A DNA stretch of 64,000 nt from positions 4,147,001-4,211,000 of the forward strand of contig NZ_CP009621.1 of the NCBI RefSeq assembly GCF_000973725.1. Direction: 5' to 3'. The notes beneath the pieces are model-generated. The model had not been told where the DNA came from, ran no database searches, and worked only from the letters and a program-made list of their open reading frames with translations. This document shows, one piece after another, positions 52,772 to 63,700 of the stretch (positions are counted from its first letter, which is position 1; every line of letters begins with the position of its first letter). The position numbers and the translations under genes are program-made. This stretch comes from Pontibacter korlensis (GTDB taxonomy: Bacteria; Bacteroidota; Bacteroidia; Cytophagales; Hymenobacteraceae).

Positions 52772-54046
52772 TTATGCTATGGCTTTCAGTCCATGCCCTT
52801 TATACACGATATTGCTTATCTCGATGCCACTTTTAGGCTTGGTCGGAATTTGAACTAAACTTATGCTGAGATCCTGCTGCGGCACCTCATACTGAACTTC
52901 CAGCGTCAGGAATTTTAGTGCAACCTTCATGGCCTCAATTGTGATCCATTCTCCGGCACAACGGTGTGTGGTATAGAAATCATCTCCTCCGCCTTGTGGT
53001 ATAAAATCGAAGGGGCTGCCAGACCAGTTGCTGAACCGTTCAGGCTTGAATTCATAAGGCTCTGGCCAGATTTCCGGGTCGTGCAGCATGCCATAGGCGT
53101 CCAGTAAAACGAGTTTGCCCTCATCAAACTGGTATCCGTTCCACTCAAAGCCCTTGCGGGTTCTGGCACCCAAGAACGGCGTGAAAGGGTAGAGGCGCCG
53201 TACTTCCTGCACAAAGTACTGGCTATACTTGTCTTCTCCGGAGGCTAGTTTATTACGTTGCTCGGGGTGCTCATGCAGGGCAAGTGCGGAGTAGGCCACA
53301 TAATTAGCAATCGCTACTATGGGTCTTATCACGTTTATCAATTCTACACTGGCTATTTTGGTGTCGAGCAGTTCCCCATCCAGGTCACGGAACCAGGCGA
53401 TCTGGTAGGCAGCCGTGTTTTTAGGCACATCCAGCTTACCACTCCTGATGTTTTCTATTACCTGCCCAATCTCTTGCTCCCTCTTATTCCGGGCTTTTAC
53501 ACCACGCAGGTAACGCATAGCCACCCCTCCAAAACCAAAAATCATGTTGATGTACTCTTGTGCATGCTCACGCACCTTTGTTGGGTCTACAGCAACACCT
53601 GCCCATTCGGATGCAGCCAGGTACATAACTTCGCTAGCCTCGTCAAACAACACCACACGCTCCATTTTCTCCCATTTCTGAGCATAAGCCCGCCAATAGC
53701 GCAGCATCAGCTCCATCAGCCGCTGAATCTTGTCGCGCGACATAAACGACATGAACAAGGCTTTGCGGTGGTGGTGCTGTTCATCGTCGAGCATTTGCAC
53801 CCCATTTGTGCCCATCAAAGTGTTCTGCACTCGTTTGGGTATTACATTCTGCCGCCAGAAATAACTGTTGTCATACATTAGCGCGGCTGCCTCTTTGCCA
53901 TAGAGGCAGATCACCTCTTCTCCCAGTAGTCGCGTTTTGAAGATCTTGGAGTTAAACTTCTCCATGCGCTTTGTCAGGAAGGGATAGCCATCCATCAGCA
54001 CTGCCAGTGTATTATCAATGGTCCTTTCTTTCGGGATTTTTCTCAT
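52772..54046 (-). CDS. CYP152-type cytochrome P450 fatty-acid peroxygenase
   Basis: A 424-residue soluble P450 that reads like P450-BSbeta (CYP152A1) along its whole length. It starts with IPKERTIDNTLAVLMDGYPF and has the active-site pair Arg-Pro in LINVIRPIVAIANY, which binds the fatty-acid carboxylate and uses H2O2 instead of redox partners. The heme Cys is in HRCAGEWI, with GGGDDFYTTHRC before it. Expected product: alpha- or beta-hydroxy fatty acid or a terminal alkene. No ferredoxin or reductase is nearby, consistent with the peroxygenase mode. Confidence 0.93.
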   Translation of the reverse strand: MRKIPKERTIDNTLAVLMDGYPFLTKRMEKFNSKIFKTRLLGEEVICLYGKEAAALMYDNSYFWRQNVIPKRVQNTLMGTNGVQMLDDEQHHHRKALFMSFMSRDKIQRLMELMLRYWRAYAQKWEKMERVVLFDEASEVMYLAASEWAGVAVDPTKVREHAQEYINMIFGFGGVAMRYLRGVKARNKREQEIGQVIENIRSGKLDVPKNTAAYQIAWFRDLDGELLDTKIASVELINVIRPIVAIANYVAYSALALHEHPEQRNKLASGEDKYSQYFVQEVRRLYPFTPFLGARTRKGFEWNGYQFDEGKLVLLDAYGMLHDPEIWPEPYEFKPERFSNWSGSPFDFIPQGGGDDFYTTHRCAGEWITIEAMKVALKFLTLEVQYEVPQQDLSISLVQIPTKPKSGIEISNIVYKGHGLKAIA

Positions 54047-54180
54047 GTTCGTGTGTAAGTTGTTTCTAGCTTATTATGTGGTTGAACCAGTCTTAAGCCT
54101 ACGGAAGAGCCCTGCATGAGTTAAGAGCGTGTGATGCTCAGGTATTTAGAGGGCAGAAATAATAAGGTACAGATACAATG

Positions 54181-54202
54181 AAGCCCTGCAAGTATACAGG
54201 GC
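54181..54202 (-). terminator. Hairpin after the small lipoprotein gene
   Basis: AAGCCCTG / CAGGGCTT with a 6-nt loop; the T run on the minus strand is weak. Confidence 0.5.
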
Positions 54203-54233
54203 TTCATTTACTAATTAGCAACCAGATAGAATA

Positions 54234-54647
54234 TTATTGCATTACTGAGATTGTGACAGACTGCTCTGTTGTGTTATCCTGCTCGTCTATGGCTTCTATC
54301 GTGATAATGTAGGCGCCATCCTGTGCCTGAGAGTCTATGGTGATATCAACTTCCAAATCTTTCTCCCTATTGTCGTTTAGAAAATCGCTGATATTATCAT
54401 CGTCAACTTCACGAGATGTGCCACCCGGATCTGTAACGTGCACCCTAATTGTTTCCAGGCCAAGGTTATCACGTATCTCGGCTCTGAGTTGTACTTCATC
54501 ACCTGGCGCAAATACAGCGTTTGGAGCTGGCGAGGTAATATTGATTGTTGGAGCGGTTACATCTAATTCTACATCTTCGTCATCATCATCACACGAAAAC
54601 GATGCAAAAGCGAGAAGCATCAGAAACAGCCAGTTTGTTTTATTCAT
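54234..54647 (-). CDS. Ig-like-domain lipoprotein
   Basis: A 137-residue lipoprotein (lipobox FSC near residue 19) with an acidic segment directly after the Cys (DDDDEDVELD) and one Ig-like/DUF4625 beta domain (about 30-137): TAPTINITSPAPNAVFAPGD begins the domain and ITIEAIDEQDNTTEQSVTI ends it. Such domains bind carbohydrate or act as spacers on the surface. Function unknown; the acidic stretch may bind Ca2+ (speculation). Confidence 0.78.
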   Translation of the reverse strand: MNKTNWLFLMLLAFASFSCDDDDEDVELDVTAPTINITSPAPNAVFAPGDEVQLRAEIRDNLGLETIRVHVTDPGGTSREVDDDNISDFLNDNREKDLEVDITIDSQAQDGAYIITIEAIDEQDNTTEQSVTISVMQ

Positions 54648-54927
54648 AGCCTTAAAAAATCAAGTTTGTGGGAAAAATACTATCATCATCGTTCTATAGC
54701 GATATAGGAACTAAGCCAATCACTATAACCAGTCATCTTCTTCTTAAACGCCAACAGGTAATTTAAGTTGATATCTGATGTTATAGTACAATTGAGTTTG
54801 GACTCGTTTTTCGTTTACCTAAAGTACTCTTACTAAAAAACTACCCGACTTCGCTAGAAAGCAGGAACAGGTACATTGAGGCAGCGTAACCTCTAAGAGC
54901 AGTAATGTATCATTTAGCCTGAACGAT

Positions 54928-55335
54928 ATGAATAATTTTGTTTTGCTTTACCGATTTGACACACAAGAGCAGGAGCAGCAGTTTGAGGAAAGTATAAAAA
55001 AGGCCTTCCTGCGCCATAAAGTAGAAATGAACGGCCCTTTCAAGTATTTTGGGTTTGCAGGCAGGGCAGAGCCGGAGGTAGTAGATATAGTCAGTTCCAT
55101 ACTTGTTTCGATGGGCATGGGTCGCGATAGAGACTTCGGACCAAGAAACTATGTCGCGCTATACTTCTCACGCGAAAAAGATCCGGATAATATAAAAAGA
55201 CAGCTACTCATAGGTACAGAAGACATGGTCGACAAAGAAGCAGAAACCACAAGCACAGATGCGCACCAAAGTAGTATCCAGAACCTGTTGGTGTTTGATT
55301 ATGCAAAGGCAATGCCTAGCCAATCGAACAGCTGA
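54928..55335 (+). CDS. Hypothetical soluble protein, 135 residues
   Basis: Starts MNNFVLLYRFDTQEQEQQFE and shows a two-strand, two-helix pattern and an acidic/Thr-Ser-rich tail (KEAETTSTDAHQSS). There is no signal peptide or membrane segment. The leader has about 280 bp of AT-rich DNA since the previous gene start, and no promoter element was convincing. I do not recognise the family. Ends at a bidirectional terminator. Confidence 0.7.
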   Translation: MNNFVLLYRFDTQEQEQQFEESIKKAFLRHKVEMNGPFKYFGFAGRAEPEVVDIVSSILVSMGMGRDRDFGPRNYVALYFSREKDPDNIKRQLLIGTEDMVDKEAETTSTDAHQSSIQNLLVFDYAKAMPSQSNS

Positions 55336-55339
55336 TTAT

Positions 55340-55380
55340 AAACAAGGAAGGAGGCTTTATTAGGCCTCCTTCTTTGTTTA
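55340..55380. terminator. Bidirectional terminator
   Basis: AAACAAGGAAGGAGGC / GCCTCCTTCTTTGTTT, nearly perfect, between convergent genes. Confidence 0.85.
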
Positions 55381-55392
55381 ATTGATTCGACG

Positions 55393-56466
55393 CTAGTTGC
55401 TGGCTTTGTAATCAGCTATAATACCATCACAGAGCCAGTTTGCCAAAGCCTGTCGGTTATTTGGAATAATAAAACGGCGCTGATCTTTATCGTTTTTAAT
55501 ATTTCCGAGCTCAACAAAAACTGTAGGAGGATGGCTATACTTTACAACGTATAAGCTGCTTCGAGGTGTTACTGTACCAAAGTACTCTCTGTTAGGCTGG
55601 TGGCGGTTATACTTGGTAGTGAAAACTTCGTGTATTCGCTGTGCTAAAGCCAATCCTGGAGCACTGCTTTCGTGGTGGTAAAAGAATACATCTATATTCT
55701 GGCCCTTGCTACGGCTGTCTATATGAATGGACAGCATGCGTTGGTGTGCACCTTTATGCTTTAAGTACAGCTGGTTAACATCTGCCACTCTGTTACGCAG
55801 ACGCTGCTTTTGATCGTAAGGTATAGGCCTACCAAAGTAGCTTACTTCATCCGTATCCATCTTCAGAATGTTCTCGTCACGAATTCCGTCGTCAGGGTCC
55901 TGGATGATCATGTACACAGTAGCACTATGCTCCATCAGCCGGCGAGCCAAGCGTATTGTTACATCGTAGGCATATTCATCTTCGCTTAGCTGATAGGCTC
56001 CATACTTTCCTATAGCCCCTGGATCTGGGCCGCTATGGCCTGCTATAAGATAGTATACCGCTCCCTGTAGCTGCTTATCCTTTATTTCAACGCGCTCATA
56101 GCTCTTGCCGAAAAGTGGCTCCACAAGCACGGCAGGAGAGGAGGTAGCTTTTTCAACAGGGCTGCTCTCAACAGCTGCTTCAGCTGCAGTCGAAGCCGTA
56201 GGAAGCAGATAGGTTCTGCCAGCATAAAGGCTATTATCCTGCCCAAGGTTTTCCTGGTTTAGCTCCAGAAATGGCTTTAAATGCTCTGACGGATCCAGCC
56301 CATGACGGCGGAGCAGCAAGTATATACCATCACCAGATTGGGCAATAACTTTAGGGTAACTTTGGCCAAAAAGGGTAGAGGCACTAAGAAAAAGGGCAAA
56401 AACAAACAAAACTATTCGCAAGGCTTTCAGGTTTAATGTCACACTATTCTTACGAAGCGATAGCAT
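55393..56466 (-). CDS. Exported N-acetylmuramoyl-L-alanine amidase
   Basis: A 357-residue cell-wall hydrolase of the Amidase_3 family. A signal peptide (about 1-35), a LysM-like segment (about 40-85: GIYLLLRRHGLDPSEHLKPF) and the catalytic domain (about 130-350) are visible. Zinc ligands are in LIAGHSGPDPGA and LSIHIDSR, with the catalytic Glu in TVFVELGNIKNDKD. It cleaves the amide between MurNAc and L-Ala during growth and division. Starts at ATG 56466. Confidence 0.9.
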   Translation of the reverse strand: MLSLRKNSVTLNLKALRIVLFVFALFLSASTLFGQSYPKVIAQSGDGIYLLLRRHGLDPSEHLKPFLELNQENLGQDNSLYAGRTYLLPTASTAAEAAVESSPVEKATSSPAVLVEPLFGKSYERVEIKDKQLQGAVYYLIAGHSGPDPGAIGKYGAYQLSEDEYAYDVTIRLARRLMEHSATVYMIIQDPDDGIRDENILKMDTDEVSYFGRPIPYDQKQRLRNRVADVNQLYLKHKGAHQRMLSIHIDSRSKGQNIDVFFYHHESSAPGLALAQRIHEVFTTKYNRHQPNREYFGTVTPRSSLYVVKYSHPPTVFVELGNIKNDKDQRRFIIPNNRQALANWLCDGIIADYKASN

Positions 56467-56601
56467 AGAAAATTTTACAACGCAGAAATATTCGGCTGCA
56501 AGAGAATTAAAGTTATACTTTTTCTGTGACTTTTTCTCAATCTGAAATCAGCCAATCAGTTATGCTTGCTCTTTTTTGTATTCACTGGTATAGGGCACAT
56601 A

Positions 56602-56633
56602 AAAGAAAAGCCTCAACAGAAGGAGTGAGGCTT
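56602..56633 (-). terminator. Terminator of the M48 gene
   Basis: AAGCCTCA / TGAGGCTT hairpin with a TTTTCTTTT tail on the minus strand. Confidence 0.75.
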
Positions 56634-56660
56634 GCTCTTTTATAGTATGGCAAAAGTGAT

Positions 56661-58118
56661 TTAAGGGCTTACCAGTTTAATCATGGTTCCTCTGTCGACA
56701 CGATCTGTTAATTGTAATCCGTTCAGAATTGCCAGTTCTTGCATGCGCTCCTTTTTTACATTCTGCTGTTCAAATATCTGAGAAAGGGTGGAGGCCTGCT
56801 GCACGGTATAAAGTTTTATTCGCTCCGGCTGGCGGTTTAGTTTATCAGCCTCGTTAAGCACGGAGAAGCCTTCCATGGTGTTGGTAAACGTCTGGAAGTA
56901 ATTGTTAAAGTCATTAGCAGTAGTTATTCCCATCAGGCTATAATTATTGCCATTATACTTAATAAGGTATGTTAGTGTGCGAATAACTTGCTGCTGCTGC
57001 TGTTGCTGTTGCTGATCCTGCTTTTGATCGGCAATAATGGCCAGGGCAGGCAAACCGTTTACTGTCGTGCTTTTAGACTCTACTGGTTGTAAGTTATATC
57101 CCTGAAGCATCTGCTGGGCTGCTGCTTCTAGTGTCTCACCAGGTACTAAAGTTAAGTTCATGATAGCTTTTCCATCTTTAGGACCCATCTGGAACACTTG
57201 CGGAGAATTCATATAACCCCAACCGGAAGGTATAGGGAATTTAAACTTCAACTCAGGATGATAGAAAGCGTTGTTTTCTACAAAACCTTGTCGTGGATCT
57301 TCTCCATACACCATGCCTTCGATGCGCTTCAAGTACCTGTTACGCTCAACCTGGGCGTTTGTAAGGTTCAGCTTCTTTTTCCATTCAGCTGCCATTTCAT
57401 GCACCGTAGCATAGCGGTCGGCAGGGTTGGGGTGCGTTGAAAGAAAGTCGGGGATGGCTGCGCCACTGCCTTCCTGCTGGCGCTGTAGCGTCAAGAAGAA
57501 GTCGGCCATTTCACTTGCGTCATATCCAATCTTGCTCGAATATTCTACGCCCAAACGATCTGACTCACGTTCATCATCACGGCCAAACTTCAGAAACAAG
57601 AGTCCGAGCCCTTGAGAAGCAGCATCTCCAAGCTGAGCAATCTCTGGGGAGATAACCATACCAGCAATAAGGCCAACCTGCGCCAAAGTAGCTTTCGATT
57701 GCTGCTGTACCGAATGTCGAGCAGTGATGTGGCCGATTTCATGGCCCAAAACTCCAGCAAACTGTGCTTCATTGTTAAAGTGAGCCATAATACCTCGTGT
57801 AAAGTATACATAGCCACCTGGGAGCGCAAAAGCGTTGATGACAGGTGAGTCAACAACCTTAAACTCATACTTAAGGTTGGGTCGGTGTGATATGGCCGCC
57901 ATGGCCTGGCCTTTTTCTGTGATGAATTGTTGTAGCGCCTTATCTTCGTACAGGCCAAATTGTGCTAAAACAGCCGGGTCTGATTGAGCGCCCAAAGCGA
58001 TTTCCTGTTCTTCAGACATCAGCACAATGTCTCTTTTACCGGTAACAGGGTTTGTAGCGCAGGAATTGAAGAGCAGTATGATTGCGGCTATACATGCACT
58101 TATTGAATATTTTTTCAT
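56661..58118 (-). CDS. M48 metalloprotease lipoprotein with LysM-like end
   Basis: From ATG 58118 (MKKYSISACIAAIILLFNSC) a 485-residue lipoprotein. The protease domain has the zinc motif GHEIGHITARHS with downstream Glu in DERESDRLGVEYSSK. A polyglutamine run of nine residues lies near residue 370 and the C-terminus shows a LysM-like repeat (YTVQQASTLSQIFEQQN). M48 periplasmic proteases such as BepA control quality of outer-membrane proteins. The frame starting at 58241 is not used. Confidence 0.9.
   Translation of the reverse strand: MKKYSISACIAAIILLFNSCATNPVTGKRDIVLMSEEQEIALGAQSDPAVLAQFGLYEDKALQQFITEKGQAMAAISHRPNLKYEFKVVDSPVINAFALPGGYVYFTRGIMAHFNNEAQFAGVLGHEIGHITARHSVQQQSKATLAQVGLIAGMVISPEIAQLGDAASQGLGLLFLKFGRDDERESDRLGVEYSSKIGYDASEMADFFLTLQRQQEGSGAAIPDFLSTHPNPADRYATVHEMAAEWKKKLNLTNAQVERNRYLKRIEGMVYGEDPRQGFVENNAFYHPELKFKFPIPSGWGYMNSPQVFQMGPKDGKAIMNLTLVPGETLEAAAQQMLQGYNLQPVESKSTTVNGLPALAIIADQKQDQQQQQQQQQVIRTLTYLIKYNGNNYSLMGITTANDFNNYFQTFTNTMEGFSVLNEADKLNRQPERIKLYTVQQASTLSQIFEQQNVKKERMQELAILNGLQLTDRVDRGTMIKLVSP
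56990..57016 (-). repeat. CAG/CAA trinucleotide tract encoding nine glutamines
   Basis: On the minus strand the codons are CAG, CAA, CAG, CAA, four CAG and CAA. It lies inside the M48 gene and could vary in length by slippage. Confidence 0.9.
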
Positions 58119-58358
58119 TTTGATCAATTTTAAGCTCCGTGAGTAAATCTGTTGCACATCCTTATATAAGGAATGTTTAATTTTTATTTTGAACGGCGCG
58201 CAAAATTGAATAGTTACAGCGGCAGGAGACTTGCTCGCCAATCCTGGATCTTATAAGTATTGTTGCATCGCTTTAAACTCTAAACCGGCTACACAATCAA
58301 TGATCAGCTAAATCAGTAAATTTCCGTGCACTTTTGGCGTGCTGGAAAACACTTTTCT

Positions 58359-58451
58359 CTATTTAACATAAAGTACATTATAAGTGACACTTAAAATAGA
58401 TGATTATTCATCGTACATTATAAGTCTTATAATTTATATTATGTTAAATAG
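58359..58451. repeat. 93-bp AT-rich element with nested repeats
   Basis: The gap from 58119 to 58631 has no gene. Its centre is framed by a perfect 13-bp inverted repeat (CTATTTAACATAA at 58359-58371 and TTATGTTAAATAG at 58439-58451). Inside are two exact 13-bp direct repeats GTACATTATAAGT whose starts are exactly 40 bp apart (58373 and 58413), and a central palindrome GATGATTATTCATC. The remainder of the gap is AT-rich with no other pattern that I see. Function unknown. Confidence 0.85.
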
Positions 58452-58576
58452 ATAGTATAAAAGCACGTAATGAACCTATCCGTAAAGCTACTTACACTTC
58501 CTTCACAAAACCTACAACTAGCTTATTGCTAACAATGAACTGCCAGTAACTTTTTCTCTCCTGTTTTTTGTAAAAT

Positions 58577-58608
58577 AAAAAAGGAGAAACTTATCGCTTC
58601 TCCTTTTT
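58577..58608 (-). terminator. Terminator of the TPR gene
   Basis: AAAAAAGGAGAA / TTCTCCTTTTT hairpin with a 9-nt loop. Confidence 0.8.
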
Positions 58609-58631
58609 CAATGTTTCTTGTAGCTATGCTA

Positions 58632-59762
58632 TTAGTTCAGCTTCGCAGAGATTTTCTCAGCATCTGCTTTACGGCCTAGTCTTGTATAAACGTTTACCAG
58701 GTTTTGAACTGTTGCCTTATCATCTGGGCGAATCTCGTGAGCTTTCTCGAAGTATGGCAAAGATGCCTGATAATACTTCTTGGCCTCAGCCTCTAGCGCT
58801 TTACCTTTCTTCTGGTAAGTAGCATAGTCCATTTTAGCTGCACGGTTGTTTACTTCTGTACCTCTGTTGTACTCAAGTACACCTAGGTTGTAGTAAGCAT
58901 CGAAGTTAGTTGGATCAGCCTCGATAGCTTTCTTGTAAACTTCTCTTGCACCGTCCATGTCTTTCTTGCGCTCAAGCAAGTTTCCTTTTACAGCGTAAAG
59001 GCTACCATTTTTAGGATCAGCAGCAATTGCTTTATCCAGTTTGGCCATTGCTTCATCAGCACGGTCGTTCTTCAGGTAGTACTTCAGTTCTTCCTGCATC
59101 AGGTATACACTGTTCGGATGCTCTTTCAGGCCATTTGCCAAAGTCTCCATTACAGCTTCGTCGCTTGCTTCAGTAGCTTGCTGCAGCTGCACTTTTGCCT
59201 TGTATACATCTTCTGTTTTGTGGCCCATTTTCAGGAGCTCATCGTAGAAGCCGATTGCCTGGTCATACTTGTTGTCAGCTGTAGATGCGTAGGCTGCATA
59301 AAGTACAGCTGTTGTATCTTCAGGGCTGATCTTGTGAGCTAGCTCATACTTTTCAATGGCCTTAGGCCAATCCTGGTTGTTGTGGAACTCAACTGCCTGG
59401 TTCAGCACCTGGCCATAAAGCATTTGCTTACGCTCTGGTACTTGCTTAGCAAATTCACCGTTCTGACCGTCCAGCTCAACAGTTTTGTCAAAAGACTCAA
59501 GAATAACCAGTGGAGTATTCTCATCAGTCAATTTGCCATAAATCGGGTTGCCGATCATGTCTTGATAGATAACGCCACGGTAGAACCAAGTTTTAGCTTT
59601 ATCTTTTGTCTTTTTATGCTCGGTGGCCTTCTCAATGTCAGCCAGTGCTTTGTCAAGCGTACCATTTTTATGGTTTAAGACTGCACTGTTCACAGCCGAA
59701 TTCTGAGCACTTGCAACCGAAATGGTACCGGCTACTAAGGCTGTCAAAAGTACTTTTTTCAT
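58632..59762 (-). CDS. Exported protein with about eight TPRs
   Basis: A 376-residue protein with a signal peptide (cleavage near residue 19, SVASAQNS) and tetratricopeptide repeats through most of the rest (for example KAIEADPTNFDAYYNLGVLEYN). It lies after gyrA (stop 59833) on the same strand, 70 bp away, in possible operon with it. TPR chains bind partners in the periplasm. Function unknown. Confidence 0.85.
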   Translation of the reverse strand: MKKVLLTALVAGTISVASAQNSAVNSAVLNHKNGTLDKALADIEKATEHKKTKDKAKTWFYRGVIYQDMIGNPIYGKLTDENTPLVILESFDKTVELDGQNGEFAKQVPERKQMLYGQVLNQAVEFHNNQDWPKAIEKYELAHKISPEDTTAVLYAAYASTADNKYDQAIGFYDELLKMGHKTEDVYKAKVQLQQATEASDEAVMETLANGLKEHPNSVYLMQEELKYYLKNDRADEAMAKLDKAIAADPKNGSLYAVKGNLLERKKDMDGAREVYKKAIEADPTNFDAYYNLGVLEYNRGTEVNNRAAKMDYATYQKKGKALEAEAKKYYQASLPYFEKAHEIRPDDKATVQNLVNVYTRLGRKADAEKISAKLN

Positions 59763-59832
59763 ACTTAAATAATGGTTTGAGGTTGTTGTTTGCTTAACGT
59801 ATTATATTTGTAAATAATTCGTTCTGAATGAC

Positions 59833-62382
<2,550 letters not shown>

Positions 62383-62460
62383 TTTAAAAGGTCTAAAATA
62401 ATGTTAATTGTGTGTAAGAAAAGGCAAGTTAGGCAAAAAAGGCTTTATCGCCTATATAGC

Positions 62461-62703
62461 TTAATCCTTATTTTTGGCTTTAGAGTGCCCCTCGTGGGTT
62501 TTCTCCTGCGACACTTTATCCAGCTTCTCTCCCATCTTTGGATTCTGTTTTTTCCAAAGAGGCTGGCCACGATACTCCGTGTCGCCATGGATGTGCTCCA
62601 TGCGCACGTGGCAAGGGCCAATAGGACAAGCTGGTTTACAGGAAACTATACTAGCGGAGAGCAGCGCGAAGCCAAGAATAAATAGAGGTCTTTTGTGTGT
62701 CAT
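62461..62703 (-). CDS. Small lipoprotein, unknown
   Basis: An 80-residue lipoprotein (lipobox IVSC at about residue 22). The mature part starts CKPACPIGPCHVRMEHIHGD, with three Cys and several His, and ends in a Lys-rich tail. The CxxxC-like CKPACPIGPC and HIHGDTEY pattern could bind metal. Common in Cytophagales as far as I recall; role unknown. It precedes gyrA on the same strand, about 80 bp upstream. Confidence 0.75.
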   Translation of the reverse strand: MTHKRPLFILGFALLSASIVSCKPACPIGPCHVRMEHIHGDTEYRGQPLWKKQNPKMGEKLDKVSQEKTHEGHSKAKNKD

Positions 62704-62835
62704 GGGTTCAGTTTATGGGAGCCTTGCTAGCTTGCTCAGCTCCCAAATCCATATCATACAAAAATAAGCATTTTTACTTACATTCAACAGTATTTTACCA
62801 CATAATTACTACTTAGACAGGTGCTAAAACACAGG

Positions 62836-63606
62836 TTAAAGTGGGTGAAATCCGTTCACAGTAAAACCACCATCAACTGCTATGGTTTGACCTGTTATAT
62901 AGGCTGCTGCAGGCAGACATAAGAAGGCAATAGCACCGGATACATCCTCTGGTTTTCCTACCTGTCGCATAGGTGTACGGCCGATGACGTTGTTGTAAAA
63001 CTCCTCGTTTTGCAGCACAGCTTCTGCCAGTGGCGTGCTGATGTACCAAGGTGCAACTGCATTTACCCTGATACCATCTTTAGCCCACTCAGCCGCCAGA
63101 TTGCGTGTAAGCTGGTTTAAAGCGGCCTTTGTCATGCCATAGATACTGCCGGTACGTACGTGCACCAAACCGGCCACAGAAGTAACGTGCACTATGTTTC
63201 CCTGCTCCGATTTCTGCAGCAGCGGGTACATTAAACGGTTCAGGTCAAAAGCAGACTGAAGATTGGTTTGCATGATGAAAATGTATTCTTCAGAGCTGTA
63301 TTCAGCTGTAGGTTTGCGTATATTGGTTCCAGCATTATTCACCAGTATATCCAGCACGCCCCACTCCTGCTGCACCCAATCTGCCACAGCTGCTCTGCCT
63401 TCTTCTTTGCTAACATCAGCCGACAAAGTATCTAGCTGTTTCGGGTACTGCTCCTGCAAGCGCCGTAAATCCTCTTGCTTACGTGCTACTGCCAGTACTT
63501 CAGCGCCGAGATCTATAAACTCTTTAACCGTTGCTTCTCCAATGCCTTTGGAACCTCCGGTAACTACCGCTTTTTTGCCGGTCAGCTGCCATCTGTTTTG
63601 TGTCAT
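62836..63606 (-). CDS. SDR-family oxidoreductase (tropinone-reductase-like)
   Basis: A 256-residue classical short-chain dehydrogenase. The cofactor motif is [12 protein letters not shown] (about 16-27), NNAG follows at about 92, and the catalytic Ser-Tyr-Lys are in [23 protein letters not shown]. The tail [20 protein letters not shown] is typical. It reads like plant tropinone-reductase-like SDRs. Substrate unknown. An upstream gene on the same strand ends at 63701. Confidence 0.92.
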   Translation of the reverse strand: MTQNRWQLTGKKAVVTGGSKGIGEATVKEFIDLGAEVLAVARKQEDLRRLQEQYPKQLDTLSADVSKEEGRAAVADWVQQEWGVLDILVNNAGTNIRKPTAEYSSEEYIFIMQTNLQSAFDLNRLMYPLLQKSEQGNIVHVTSVAGLVHVRTGSIYGMTKAALNQLTRNLAAEWAKDGIRVNAVAPWYISTPLAEAVLQNEEFYNNVIGRTPMRQVGKPEDVSGAIAFLCLPAAAYITGQTIAVDGGFTVNGFHPL

Positions 63607-63700
63607 AGTTTCGTTATCTTTTGTTTAGTCTTTCATCAAACGGATACTGGTACTCCAAGTATAGCATTTCCGACTGATCTGGTTCTTTAAGTGTGTTCTC

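Noticed and set aside
53258..53881. A 207-codon plus-strand frame opposite the P450 gene.
   Set aside because: Antisense shadow of a well-conserved enzyme; no domain pattern.
56661..58241. Longer start of the M48 protease at 58241.
   Set aside because: It would place the lipoprotein signal 41 residues into the protein.
58359..58451. Chromosomal or plasmid replication origin.
   Set aside because: No DnaA-box-like TTATCCACA cluster and no replication genes beside it; the repeats alone do not justify the call.
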